A stretch of DNA of 64,000 bases, taken from assembly GCA_035938265.1 (NCBI GenBank), contig DASZHA010000009.1:1-64000 (forward strand), read 5' to 3'. Positions within the stretch are counted from its first letter, which is position 1. Each line of letters opens with the position of its first letter. The notes below the pieces were generated by a model. It was not told the DNA's origin. It saw nothing but the letters and a program-made list of their open reading frames with translations, and searched no databases. The position numbers and the translations under genes were made by a program. Below are positions 26,512-35,493 of the stretch, piece by piece. The DNA comes from DASZHA01 sp035938265. GTDB taxonomy: Bacteria; Chloroflexota; Dormibacteria; DASZGP01.

Positions 26512-29500
26512 TCAGTCGGCCGCCGCGCGCTCCCGCTCGACCCGGTCGAACCAAGGTTGGCCGGCGCCGAGCTCCTGCAGCTCCGCGATGGCGGCATCGA
26601 ACTTCTCACTGGCACCACGCGAATCACCCATGCGCCGCAAGCTGCGCCCCCACAGGCGAAGTGTCTCCATCGCCTCGATGCGAGCCGGGTAATGCTCCCA
26701 AAGTCGCATCGCGGCTGCGAACTCGCGCTCGGCTTCCTCCCTTTCACCCCGCATGGCGGCGAGGACACCCGCCAGGCGGTGAGTCAACGCCGGGCGGCCA
26801 TGCCACTCGTCGAGGCGCGCCGCCATCAGCTCCCGGGCCTGGTTCAGGAGTTGGGTGGCGCCGTCGAGGTCGCCTGCGTCTGCATAAGTCACCCCGAGGT
26901 AGGAGACAGCCCAGGGTTGGAAGATTGGGGTGTTCCTCTCCTGGGCAAGACGCAGGTAATCCTTGAGCTGCGCTTCCGTCTTCTGTGCGTCGCCGCGGTA
27001 ATACGCGACCATGCCGCCAAATCCAACGCTCCCCATGTACGCGATCTGGTCGCCCATGCGAAGACACCTGACCCCGGCGCTCGAAAAGTGCTCGGATGCA
27101 CCAGCCAGGTCGCCTGCCTGAAACTCCAGCTCTCCCTCGTTCCAGTCGCTGAAATAGTCGCCAGCATCGGCGAACCAACGCCGCGCGCCGTCGGCGCTCA
27201 GCTGGGTGTTCGCCTGAATCAGCGCCTGCAGCATCTCGGCCTGCTGCTGAGGAGCCTGCGCCGACCTCGGCGCGGCAAGCTCGCGCTCAGCCCAGCTTAT
27301 GCACGTCCGGTAGTCCCACATGAAGTTGGCGGCACTGACCCGCAACCAGGCCGCAAAGAACGCCGGCACCACCTGGTTCTTGGCGTCAGCCTCTTGCCAT
27401 GCCCTCTCGATGATGTCGATGCCCTCTTTGATCCGGCCCAGCTGGAAAAGGTGCCAACCTTCGACAACGACAGCATTGAGGCGAAGGCTTTCGTTACCGA
27501 GCCGCTCCCCGATCTCCAGGGCGGCTCGAGCGGATTCGAGGCCCTGCTCCGACGTGGCCATGAAGATTGCCGTCGACGCCAACCCGTAGTGGATGTACCC
27601 ATGCGTTGCGCGTACGGGCTCGTCGGGTAGCAGCTCGAGCGCGACGCGGAAATGCTCGACTGCCGCAGGCACGTCCATTACCCCGTCCACCTGGTGCGAG
27701 GACTTGTTGCGGCCGAGGCGCGAGTGGGCCTGAGCCTGGCGTTCGGGGTCACCCAGCTCCTCATAGATCTGCAGGGCCTCCGTCAGATAGGCGACGCCGT
27801 TCACCAGGTCGATCCCGGTCACCTGCATCAGGTCTCCCATGCGCAGCAGCACCGCCGCCCGCAGTGCAGGGTCGGAGCCTTTCTCGTCCATCAGCTCGAG
27901 GGCGGCCTCAAGATGGACCGCGGCATCGTCGTAGGCGGATAGCTCGGCTGCGGCGGCCGCCGCCCTGAGCATGTAGTCGATCGCCGTATCGGGGTCAGCC
28001 GCTGCTCCTGCCAACCGGTAGTGGCCGGCGAGCGCCGCAACCTGGGAGTCGAGGTCGCGTTCATGGACGGCCTCCAGCGCCTGCGCGGCCTTCAGGTGCA
28101 GCCGCTGCTTGCGCGGCAGGCTGAGCTCGTCGTAGAGGGTCTGCCGGACCAGGGCGTGGCTGAATGTATAGAGCACCTGGCCATTGCCGGCGGCCTCCGC
28201 GATCAGCCGGTGCTCAAGGGCCTCGTCGATCGCGGTCAAGAGCGCGTCCTCGGAGAGGCCGGTCATTGGCTCGAGGACCGAAAATTCGAACCGGCGGCCG
28301 AGGACCGCGGCGTTGGCCAGGGCGGTATTGGCCTCGCCGGAGAGCCGGGTCAACCGGCGCCCGATCACCTCGCGGACGCCCTCCGGGATGTCGAATTCGG
28401 CCGCCGTGGCCACGTCGCTGACCCAGCGCCCGTCCGCGCTGCGATAGAGCGCGCCAGTCTCGATCAGGTGGCGGATGATCTCCTCGATGAAGAACGGGTT
28501 GCCCTCGGTCTCCTGGTGAACCCCCTCGGCGAACCGAGCCCCGCCCTCGTCCATTTCGTGACGGGCAAGCGACTCCAGCATCTCCCGCACCGCGTCGGAT
28601 GACAGACCCCGAAGAGCGATCCGGTGGTATGACTGTTCTCGGCGCAGTCCCGCCAGCACCTCAGCCAGCGGGTGACGCCGGTCCAGCTCGACGTCGCGAT
28701 AGGTGCCGAGGATCATCAGGGGCGACTCGCCGGGAGCCCGCAGCAGGTGCAGGAGCAGCAGCAGGGTGGGCTTGTCGGCCCAATGGAGGTCGTCGAGGAC
28801 CAGCAGCAGGGGCGCCTCCACGGATGCCTCGCGCAGGGCAAATCGAACCGCCTCGAAGAGGCGGTACCGCTCGGTCTCGGGGTCCGAGCTGGGGCTGGGT
28901 GGCGGCGCCGGAGAGTAGGCGAGTATGTCTGGCACCAGCCTCGCGAGGGCGATGGTGCTGTCACCAAGCCGACCCGCGACGTCGGTGGCGGGCCAGGAGT
29001 TGACGAGGGCGGTCAGCGCCTCGACAAACGGCTGATACGGGATGACGCCCTCCTCGTCCGAGTGGCCGTACAGCACGGTTCCGCCCTGCTCGTGGACGAA
29101 TCGCGCCAGCTCCGTCGCGGCGCGCGTCTTGCCTATCCCTGGCTCGCCCGCCAGCATCACCGTCCGGCGCCGGCCCCCAGCTGCGTCAGTCCACGCGCGC
29201 TTGAGCTCGGCCAGGGGGTCGTCGCGACCAACAAAAGCGGTCGGATACTCGGCGGTGAGCACTGCGGGCAGCGCCCGGACCGGGGCGATCGTCGCCTGCC
29301 AGGCCACCTCCCATGCCTCCACCTGGCCGGCGACGCCTTTGAGGTCGAGTGCGCCCAGCGCCTGGAAGTCGTGGGCGCCGCGGGTCCCGACCAGGCTGCG
29401 GACCACCTCAGACACAACGATCTGGCCGCCGTCGGCGGCGTCACAGAGCCGCTTGGCCACAGCGACAGAGGTGCCGAAGTAGTCCTCCTCGTCTCGGATC

Positions 29501-29811
29501 GGCTCGCCGGCGTTGAGGCCAATGCGTACCATCAGGTGTTCGTCCGGGTCCTGGTCGCGGTTGTGCCGCTGGACCGCCTGCTGCATGCCGACGGCACAGC
29601 TGATCGCATCGACGGCGCTGGGAAAGATCACCATCAGGCCGTCACCCAGGTTCTTGACCTCGAGTCCCCCACGGCTGGCGACCGCATTGCGGAGCAGCCT
29701 GAAGTGAGATCGCCGGACCCGCTCCGCCGCGTCATCTCCGAGGCGGCTGAGCATCTCGGTCGACCCCACCAGGTCCGTGAACAGCATCGTGACCGTGCCT
29801 GGCCCGCTCAT
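26512..29811 (-). CDS. Class III cyclase-ATPase-TPR regulator (paralogue 2)
   Basis: 1099 residues with the same order as paralogue 1. The cyclase domain is at 1-170 (Asp13 in FTDLVGST, Lys53 and Asp57 in VKNLGDG). The ATPase has P-loop GEPGIGKT at 222-229 and LLLVLDDLHWADKP. A TPR-like C-terminal half follows. One key residue differs: the transition-state Asn is Ala117 (SVAVAKRL), so cyclase activity may be weak or lost while ATPase and repeats stay intact. GAGGGG lies eight bases before ATG 29811. It starts 17 bases after aroA, so it is probably the last gene of the aromatic supraoperon. Confidence 0.9.
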   Translation of the reverse strand: MSGPGTVTMLFTDLVGSTEMLSRLGDDAAERVRRSHFRLLRNAVASRGGLEVKNLGDGLMVIFPSAVDAISCAVGMQQAVQRHNRDQDPDEHLMVRIGLNAGEPIRDEEDYFGTSVAVAKRLCDAADGGQIVVSEVVRSLVGTRGAHDFQALGALDLKGVAGQVEAWEVAWQATIAPVRALPAVLTAEYPTAFVGRDDPLAELKRAWTDAAGGRRRTVMLAGEPGIGKTRAATELARFVHEQGGTVLYGHSDEEGVIPYQPFVEALTALVNSWPATDVAGRLGDSTIALARLVPDILAYSPAPPPSPSSDPETERYRLFEAVRFALREASVEAPLLLVLDDLHWADKPTLLLLLHLLRAPGESPLMILGTYRDVELDRRHPLAEVLAGLRREQSYHRIALRGLSSDAVREMLESLARHEMDEGGARFAEGVHQETEGNPFFIEEIIRHLIETGALYRSADGRWVSDVATAAEFDIPEGVREVIGRRLTRLSGEANTALANAAVLGRRFEFSVLEPMTGLSEDALLTAIDEALEHRLIAEAAGNGQVLYTFSHALVRQTLYDELSLPRKQRLHLKAAQALEAVHERDLDSQVAALAGHYRLAGAAADPDTAIDYMLRAAAAAAELSAYDDAAVHLEAALELMDEKGSDPALRAAVLLRMGDLMQVTGIDLVNGVAYLTEALQIYEELGDPERQAQAHSRLGRNKSSHQVDGVMDVPAAVEHFRVALELLPDEPVRATHGYIHYGLASTAIFMATSEQGLESARAALEIGERLGNESLRLNAVVVEGWHLFQLGRIKEGIDIIERAWQEADAKNQVVPAFFAAWLRVSAANFMWDYRTCISWAERELAAPRSAQAPQQQAEMLQALIQANTQLSADGARRWFADAGDYFSDWNEGELEFQAGDLAGASEHFSSAGVRCLRMGDQIAYMGSVGFGGMVAYYRGDAQKTEAQLKDYLRLAQERNTPIFQPWAVSYLGVTYADAGDLDGATQLLNQARELMAARLDEWHGRPALTHRLAGVLAAMRGEREEAEREFAAAMRLWEHYPARIEAMETLRLWGRSLRRMGDSRGASEKFDAAIAELQELGAGQPWFDRVERERAAAD

Positions 29812-29828
29812 CTCTTCCGCCCCTCAGA

Positions 29829-31115
29829 TTAGTCGCTTAGCGATCGCAGCTCCGCGTAAAAATCCGGGTACGACACATCCACCGCCGCTGCGCCGGTCAT
29901 TTCCGAAGGCCCAACCGCGAGCGATGCGGCGACCGCCAGGCTCATGGCCATGCGGTGATCTCCGCCTGAGCTGAGGCGCGCCCCCTGAAGCCGGCCGGCG
30001 CCCAATACCCGCAGGTCCTCGCCATCGACGGCCGCGTCGATGCCAAGCCGGCCCAGCTGGTCGGCGATGGCGGTCAGGCGGTCGACCTCCTTGACGCGAA
30101 GCTCGCCGACCCCGCGGAAGCGTGTCTCGCCCTTGGCCATCGCCGCCGCCACCGCCAGCACCGGGACCTCGTCCAGTAGCGATGGGACCTCGCCGGGCTC
30201 GACCTCGGTGCCCTGCAGCGCCGCGCTGCGGACGAGGATGTCGGCCACGGCCTCCCCCGCCACCTCGCGGGTGTCGAACATCTCGACGTGGGCGCCCATC
30301 CGGCCCAGCACAGCGAGGAAACCGGCCCGGGTGGGATTGAGGCAGACGTTGCGGACAATCAACTCGGCATCGGGGTGCGCCGCCGCCAGCACTACCCAAA
30401 AGGCTGCCGAGGACGGGTCGCCGGGCACGGTCATCTCGAACGCGGGAAGTCGCGCTGGCGGCGTCAGGCGGATCGTGTCGCCGGTTTCGATCTCCACCCC
30501 CAGCCGCGCCAGCATGCGCTCGGTATGGTCGCGGCTGGACGGCGTCGTGATGGCGGTCTCCCCCTCGGCGTTGAGGGCCGCCAGCAGAATCGCGGTTTTC
30601 ACCTGGGCGCTGGCGACATCGACGTGGTGCTGGGCGCCGTGCAGCCGCTGCCCAACGACCCGCAGCGGCGGGAGACCCTTTTCCGCCGTCTCGACCTCGG
30701 CGCCCATGCGCCGTAGCGGCTCCGCCACACGGTCCATCGGCCGCAGGCTGAGTGAAGCGTCGCCCACCAGGGTTGCGCCGGCGCTCTCGATCCCAGAGAT
30801 GGCGCCGGTGAGGAAGCGCATGGTGGCGCCGGAGTTGCCGCAATCGATGTCGGCCGCGGCCGTGGCCAGCCCGCGCAGCCCGACGCCGTGAACGTGAGTT
30901 ACCTCACCGTCGTCCTCGATCTCAACCCCCAGCGCCGCCAGGCCACCGACCATTGACTCCTGGTCGGCGCCGCCGGCACGGCCCTCGATCCTTGAACTGC
31001 CCTGGGCCATCGCCGCCAGCACAAGTGCCCGGTGGGAGATCGACTTGTCTCCCGGGACCACGATCTCACCCTTGAGCCGCGCCGCCGGGAGGAACGGCAT
31101 CGCGTCGGCCACCAA
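29829..31115 (-). CDS. aroA: 3-phosphoshikimate 1-carboxyvinyltransferase (EPSP synthase)
   Basis: 428 residues. It joins phosphoenolpyruvate to shikimate 3-phosphate. Conserved pieces are GDKSISHRALVLAAMAQG near the N-terminus, NSGATMRF, and later the GDPSSAAFWVVLAAA and RVKEVDRLTAIADQL segments (the last read as LRVKEVDRL). Length is normal. It begins one base from the tyrA stop and is followed after 17 bases by the second cyclase-ATPase gene, an unusual partner. Confidence 0.96.
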   Translation of the reverse strand: MVADAMPFLPAARLKGEIVVPGDKSISHRALVLAAMAQGSSRIEGRAGGADQESMVGGLAALGVEIEDDGEVTHVHGVGLRGLATAAADIDCGNSGATMRFLTGAISGIESAGATLVGDASLSLRPMDRVAEPLRRMGAEVETAEKGLPPLRVVGQRLHGAQHHVDVASAQVKTAILLAALNAEGETAITTPSSRDHTERMLARLGVEIETGDTIRLTPPARLPAFEMTVPGDPSSAAFWVVLAAAHPDAELIVRNVCLNPTRAGFLAVLGRMGAHVEMFDTREVAGEAVADILVRSAALQGTEVEPGEVPSLLDEVPVLAVAAAMAKGETRFRGVGELRVKEVDRLTAIADQLGRLGIDAAVDGEDLRVLGAGRLQGARLSSGGDHRMAMSLAVAASLAVGPSEMTGAAAVDVSYPDFYAELRSLSD

Positions 31116-31994
31116 TCAGGCCCGGTCGGGGTTGTCCTTGGCCCAGCTTCTTCGGGTCTGCTGGGCACTGCGTAGCAGGCTGAGCAGCAGCTCGCGGTCA
31201 CCTCGAGCGATGGCGGCTTCGAACTCGTCGAGGGCCTTATGCATCCCCGCGTAGGTGCCCAGCACCTCGTCGCGGTTGGCCTCCAGGATGGCGGCGTACA
31301 TCTCGGGGTCGCCGGCGCCAAGGCGGCTGATGTCGCGGAACCCGGAGGAGGCCAGCGCCGATGCGGCATTCCAGTCCTTGGATTCGGCCGCGGCTTCCAG
31401 GAAGGCGGCGCTGAGCAGGAACGGCAGGTGGCTGACCAGGGCCACGTAACGGTCGTGCTTCTCCGGCGACATGAACACCGGCTGGGCCCCGATCGCCCGG
31501 ATGATGTCGATGACGTCCCCGAACCCTTTCTTTTCGCGCTCCGACCAAGGGCCGCGCGGCGTGAACACCCAGGGCCTGCCGCGGAAAAGCTCAGGGTCGG
31601 CGTTCTCGATGCCGGTGACCTCCTTACCAGCCATCGGATGGCCGCCGACGAATCTGTTGCGCTCGGGGTCGAGGGCCTTGTCAGCGCGCCTGACAACCCA
31701 GGCCTTGACCGAGCCCACGTCGGTGACCCTGGCCCCCTTCTTGAGGTGGGGCACGACGGCGGCGAGGACGTCGGCGGTCGCCCGCAGCGGGCACGCCAGC
31801 ACCACCAGGTCGGCGCCGGCGACGAGTTCACTGTCCACGCCCGCGCGGTCGGCCGCGCCCATCTCGATGGCGAGGTGTGCCGTGGCATCGCGACGAGCCA
31901 CGCCGATCACCTCAACCTTCGGAAGCGCCGCCTTGACGGCAAGCCCCAGGGACCCGCCCATGAGCCCCAGACCCACGATCGCAACCTGTTCCAT
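31116..31994 (-). CDS. tyrA: Prephenate (or arogenate) dehydrogenase
   Basis: 292 residues from ATG 31994; a GTG two codons upstream (32000) is possible. The Rossmann motif VGLGLMGGSLGLAVK is at the start, followed by DVGSVKAW and the substrate segment GGHPMAGKE, all hallmarks of TyrA. It makes 4-hydroxyphenylpyruvate (or tyrosine from arogenate); which one cannot be decided. The open frame continues upstream to 32828, but that stretch is antisense-like sequence over aroF. There is no ACT domain, so tyrosine feedback would have to act elsewhere. It lies between aroF and aroA. Confidence 0.94.
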   Translation of the reverse strand: MEQVAIVGLGLMGGSLGLAVKAALPKVEVIGVARRDATAHLAIEMGAADRAGVDSELVAGADLVVLACPLRATADVLAAVVPHLKKGARVTDVGSVKAWVVRRADKALDPERNRFVGGHPMAGKEVTGIENADPELFRGRPWVFTPRGPWSEREKKGFGDVIDIIRAIGAQPVFMSPEKHDRYVALVSHLPFLLSAAFLEAAAESKDWNAASALASSGFRDISRLGAGDPEMYAAILEANRDEVLGTYAGMHKALDEFEAAIARGDRELLLSLLRSAQQTRRSWAKDNPDRA

Positions 31995-32035
31995 GCCCAC
32001 GCCGATTATCGCGGCTGGCGGCGACCCCGCCAGCG

Positions 32036-33052
32036 TCAGTTCAGCTCGCGGCCGACCGCCTCCGCCACCCTGCGCACCTGGTTCATCAGCTCGGCAAAGC
32101 GCTCCAGCTTCAGCGACTGGGGACCATCCGAGTAGGCGGCCTCGGGGTTGGGATGCACCTCGACCATCAGCCCATCGGCCCCGGCGGCGACGCCGGCGCA
32201 CGCCATTGCCGTCACCCAGCTCCATTTGCCGGTCCCATGGCTGGGGTCGACGATGATGGGCAGGTGGGAGAGCTCCCGGATGACCGGGACGGCGTTGAGG
32301 TCGAGCGTGTTGCGGGTATACGTCTCGAAGGTGCGGATGCCGCGCTCGCAAAGGATCACCTGGTAGTTGCCCCGGCTGAGGATGTACTCGGCGGCCAGCA
32401 GCCACTCCTCCACCGTCGCCGACAGGCCGCGCTTGAGCAGCACGGGCTTGTGGACCTGGCCGACCTCGTAGAGCAGGTTGTAGTTCTGCATGTTGCGCGC
32501 GCCGATCTGGAGGATGTCGGCGGAGGCGGCCACCGCCTCCACGTCGTGCGGCGCCGTCACCTCGGTGACCACGCCCAACCCGGTGGCGGCCCTCGCCTCC
32601 TCCAGGATCTTGAGCCCGTGGAGCCCCATGCCCTGGAACGTGTAGGGCGATGTCCGCGGCTTGAAGGCGCCGCCGCGCAGAAAGTGGGCACCCGCCGCCT
32701 TGACCGACTCCGCCGTCTCCATTACCTGTTCCCGGCTCTCGACGGCGCAGGGCCCCGCCATCACCACCACCGTGCCGCCGCCGATCTGGGTGCCGCCGAC
32801 CTTGTAGATCGAGTCGTCGGGGTGCCACTCCCGCCCCGAGAGCTTGAAGGGCTTGGTGATGGGGATGATGGTCGCCACCCCGGCCATGTGGACCAGCGAA
32901 TCCTTGATCTCGATGGCGTTGGGGCCGATGACGCCGATGATGGTGTCCGTCTCGCCCTTGGAGAGGTGGGCCTTGAAGTTGAGCTTCTCGATCTGCTTGA
33001 CGACGCCCTCGACCTCGTGCTCGGACGCCCCCTTCTTCATGACGACGATCAC
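32036..33052 (-). CDS. aroF: 3-deoxy-7-phosphoheptulonate synthase with N-terminal regulatory domain
   Basis: 338 residues. It condenses PEP and erythrose 4-phosphate, the entry to aromatic synthesis. The first 70 residues form a ferredoxin-like domain of the type seen in the KDO8P-like (type I-beta) DAHP synthases. The catalytic barrel follows, with MAGPCAVESREQ, GGAFKPRTSPYTFQG, EVTAPHD, QIGARNMQNY and PIIVDPSHGTGK. The GTG at 33052 is used as start, with ATG 33040 four codons on. It stands between aroH and tyrA, matching channelled use of chorismate in the same operon. Confidence 0.96.
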   Translation of the reverse strand: MIVVMKKGASEHEVEGVVKQIEKLNFKAHLSKGETDTIIGVIGPNAIEIKDSLVHMAGVATIIPITKPFKLSGREWHPDDSIYKVGGTQIGGGTVVVMAGPCAVESREQVMETAESVKAAGAHFLRGGAFKPRTSPYTFQGMGLHGLKILEEARAATGLGVVTEVTAPHDVEAVAASADILQIGARNMQNYNLLYEVGQVHKPVLLKRGLSATVEEWLLAAEYILSRGNYQVILCERGIRTFETYTRNTLDLNAVPVIRELSHLPIIVDPSHGTGKWSWVTAMACAGVAAGADGLMVEVHPNPEAAYSDGPQSLKLERFAELMNQVRRVAEAVGRELN

Positions 33053-33068
33053 GCCCGCGTTCCCCGCA

Positions 33069-33494
33069 TCAGTCGAGGCCCTTGTCGCCGGTGGTCGAGT
33101 CCTCGGCCACCGTCATCCGCAGCTCATCGAGGTCGGTCTTGATGTCCAGGGCCCGGCGCATGTAGACGAAGCGCATCTCGGCCGCCGGCTTGTCGGTGTT
33201 GAGCAGGATCATGACCCGGATGCACATCGGGATACTGCGGGGGTTGGTGGGGTCGACTTCCATCTCGTGGCCGCAGAGCAGGGGGACGTCGGTCCAGCCG
33301 AGCTTACGCGCGGCGATCGCGGGGAACTCGGCGGTTAGGTCCTTGGTGGTGGTGAACCAGGCGCCGGCGATCTCGGCGGCATCGATCTGGTTGGCGTCGA
33401 TGAGGGCGCGGAGCAGCTCGTCGGTGGCGTGCTCGATGCTCGCGGCAGTGTCGTCCTCGACCGTGGTGGCGCCCCGGATGCCCCTAGTGGCCAA
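33069..33494 (-). CDS. aroH: Chorismate mutase, AroH class
   Basis: 141 residues of the trimeric AroH fold and not the helical AroQ fold: RGIRGATTVEDDT at the N-terminus, then SIPMCIRVMILLNTD and VYMRRALDIKTDL. It converts chorismate to prephenate. The start appears to be TTG at 33494, which has GAGGAG about ten bases upstream and lies 11 bases inside the end of trpA. A C-terminal tail of about 20 acidic and polar residues follows the usual end of the family. Confidence 0.93.
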   Translation of the reverse strand: MATRGIRGATTVEDDTAASIEHATDELLRALIDANQIDAAEIAGAWFTTTKDLTAEFPAIAARKLGWTDVPLLCGHEMEVDPTNPRSIPMCIRVMILLNTDKPAAEMRFVYMRRALDIKTDLDELRMTVAEDSTTGDKGLD

Positions 33495-34290
33495 ACTGCG
33501 CTTCTCCTCGTGAATCTGGTCCCAGCATCTCCCTGACGAAGGCGGCGGCGGAGCCCGCTGGGTCGTCCTCCGTGATTCGGTCGAGGAGGGCGCTGCCCAC
33601 GATGGCGGCGTCGACCTTGCCCTTGAGTTGTGCCAGGTGTTCGGGCCGAGAGATACCGAACCCCAGCGCCAGCGGGGTGGACGTCAGCTCCCGGATCTTC
33701 GCCAAGAGCTTATCGACGTCGGCGGCAATCTCATCCCGGCTGCCGGTCACGCCGGTGACGGCGATGCAGTAGATGAAGCCACTGGCCAGCTCGGCGACGT
33801 GCCGCATCCGCGCCTCTGTGGTCGTGGGGGCAACAAAGAAGACGAGGTCCAATCCGGCCTCCCGGCAGGCCCGGTGTAGTTCGCCGGTCTCCTCCATCGA
33901 GAGGTCGGGGACGATCAGACCGTCGATCCCGGCCGCCGCGGCGTCAGTGCAGAAGCGGTCGACCCCGTAGGCCAGGATGGGGTTGAGATACCCCATGAAG
34001 ACCATCGGCGCCTCGGTCCGCTGACGGCAGAGGCGCGCGGTCTCGAGGCAGTGGACTACATTGACGCCGTTGGCCAGTGCTTTCTGAGTGGTGGCCTGGA
34101 TGGTGCGCCCCTCGGCCAGCGGGTCGGAGAAGGGCACCCCCAGCTCGACCAGGTCGGCGCCGGCTTCCACCAGGGCCGCGACGATGTCGGGGGTCGAGTC
34201 GAGCCGCGGGTAGCCAACCGTGACGTATGGGAAGAGCCCGAGGCGGCCATCGGCACGCAGACGCTCGAACAGCGGCGAGATCCTGCTCAT
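33484..34290 (-). CDS. trpA: Tryptophan synthase alpha chain
   Basis: 268 residues. It cleaves indole-3-glycerol phosphate and passes indole to TrpB. Signature segments are FPYVTVGYP, ELGVPFSDPLAEGRTIQ with the catalytic Glu and Asp region, GLIVPDLSMEE, and the phosphate loop ALGFGISRPEH. It follows trpB in the usual order and overlaps aroH by 11 bases. No good ribosome site is seen. Confidence 0.96.
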   Translation of the reverse strand: MSRISPLFERLRADGRLGLFPYVTVGYPRLDSTPDIVAALVEAGADLVELGVPFSDPLAEGRTIQATTQKALANGVNVVHCLETARLCRQRTEAPMVFMGYLNPILAYGVDRFCTDAAAAGIDGLIVPDLSMEETGELHRACREAGLDLVFFVAPTTTEARMRHVAELASGFIYCIAVTGVTGSRDEIAADVDKLLAKIRELTSTPLALGFGISRPEHLAQLKGKVDAAIVGSALLDRITEDDPAGSAAAFVREMLGPDSRGEAQFGH

Positions 34291-34326
34291 GAGATGAGGC
34301 TGGTGGTCAGCCGGCCGGCTCGGGGC

Positions 34327-35493
34327 TCATCGGTCGGTGGCGCGGACGGTGTCGATGTCCTTGTCGCCCCGACCCGAGAGGCAGACGAGCATCGGCCCCT
34401 CGATGTCGCCCTTGAGTGCCCGGGCGATGGCGTGCGCGCTCTCCAGCGCCGGGATGATGCCCTCCAGGCGACAGGTGACGTGGAAGGCGTCCAGGGCTTC
34501 GTCGTCGGATATGGCTTCATATGTCGCCCGGCCCGACTCATTCAGCTGACTGTGCTCAGGACCGACGCCGGGGTAGTCGAGGCCGGCGCTGATGGAGTGT
34601 GTTTCCGTGACCTGGCCGTCGTCGTCCTGGAGCAGGTAGCTGTACGAGCCATGCAGCACCCCGGGCCGGCCGCCGAGAATCGAGGCCGCGTGTTTGCCTG
34701 TCTGGATCCCAAGGCCGGCGGCCTCGAGTCCGATCAGGCGGACGTCGGCGTCGGGGATGAAGGCGTGGAAGATGCCGATGGCGTTGGAGCCGCCGCCGAC
34801 ACAGGCCAGCACCGCCGTGGGCAGGCGCCCGGTGCGCCCAGTGAACTGGTCGCGAGCCTCGTCGCCGATGACCGACTGGAAGTCTCGCACCAGGGTCGGG
34901 TAGGGATGCGGCCCCACCACCGAGCCGATGATGTAGTGGGTGTCGCGGACGTTGGTGACCCAGTCGCGAATGGCCTCACTGGTGGCGTCCTTGAGCGTCT
35001 GCGAGCCGGTTTCCACCGGCTCTACCTCGGCTCCCAGGAGGCGCATCTTGTAGACGTTGAGGGCCTGGCGCCTCATGTCCTCGACGCCCATGTAGACCAG
35101 GCAGCGCATGCCGAAGCGGGCGCAGACCGTCGCGGTGGCGACGCCGTGCTGGCCGGCGCCGGTCTCGGCGATTACCCGCGACTTGCCCATCCTCCGCGCC
35201 AGCAGGATCTGACCGAGCGCGTTGTTGAGCTTGTGCGCCCCGGTGTGGAGTAGGTCCTCGCGCTTCAGCCAGACATCGCCGCCGGCGCGCTCGGAGAGGC
35301 GCTCGCCGAGGTAGAGGGGCGTCGGCCGCCCGCCGTAGTCACGGTTCAGGCCGGCCAGCTCGGCAGCGAACTCGGGGTCGCTGCGAGCCTCGGCGTAGGC
35401 CTGGTCCAGCTCCTCGAGAGCCGGCATCAGGGTTTCGGGCACGTACTGTCCGCCGTAGGCCCCGAACCGTCCGGCGCTGGCGCCCTCGGCCAT
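34327..35493 (-). CDS. trpB: Tryptophan synthase beta chain
   Basis: 388 residues from ATG 35493, which shares one base with the trpF stop (TGATG) and has GGAGG ten bases upstream. PLP enzyme; the lysine is in LLHTGAHKLNNALGQ and the glycine/serine-rich phosphate-binding loop is CVGGGSNAIGIF. Additional upstream codons to 35709 are not family sequence. It is the main TrpB1 type by its full set of motifs (GRPTPLYLGERL, AETGAGQHGVATA). Confidence 0.97.
   Translation of the reverse strand: MAEGASAGRFGAYGGQYVPETLMPALEELDQAYAEARSDPEFAAELAGLNRDYGGRPTPLYLGERLSERAGGDVWLKREDLLHTGAHKLNNALGQILLARRMGKSRVIAETGAGQHGVATATVCARFGMRCLVYMGVEDMRRQALNVYKMRLLGAEVEPVETGSQTLKDATSEAIRDWVTNVRDTHYIIGSVVGPHPYPTLVRDFQSVIGDEARDQFTGRTGRLPTAVLACVGGGSNAIGIFHAFIPDADVRLIGLEAAGLGIQTGKHAASILGGRPGVLHGSYSYLLQDDDGQVTETHSISAGLDYPGVGPEHSQLNESGRATYEAISDDEALDAFHVTCRLEGIIPALESAHAIARALKGDIEGPMLVCLSGRGDKDIDTVRATDR

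Noticed and set aside
31995..32828. Upstream extension of tyrA over aroF
   Set aside because: The added sequence is the wrong frame of aroF; TyrA begins with its Rossmann motif at 31994.
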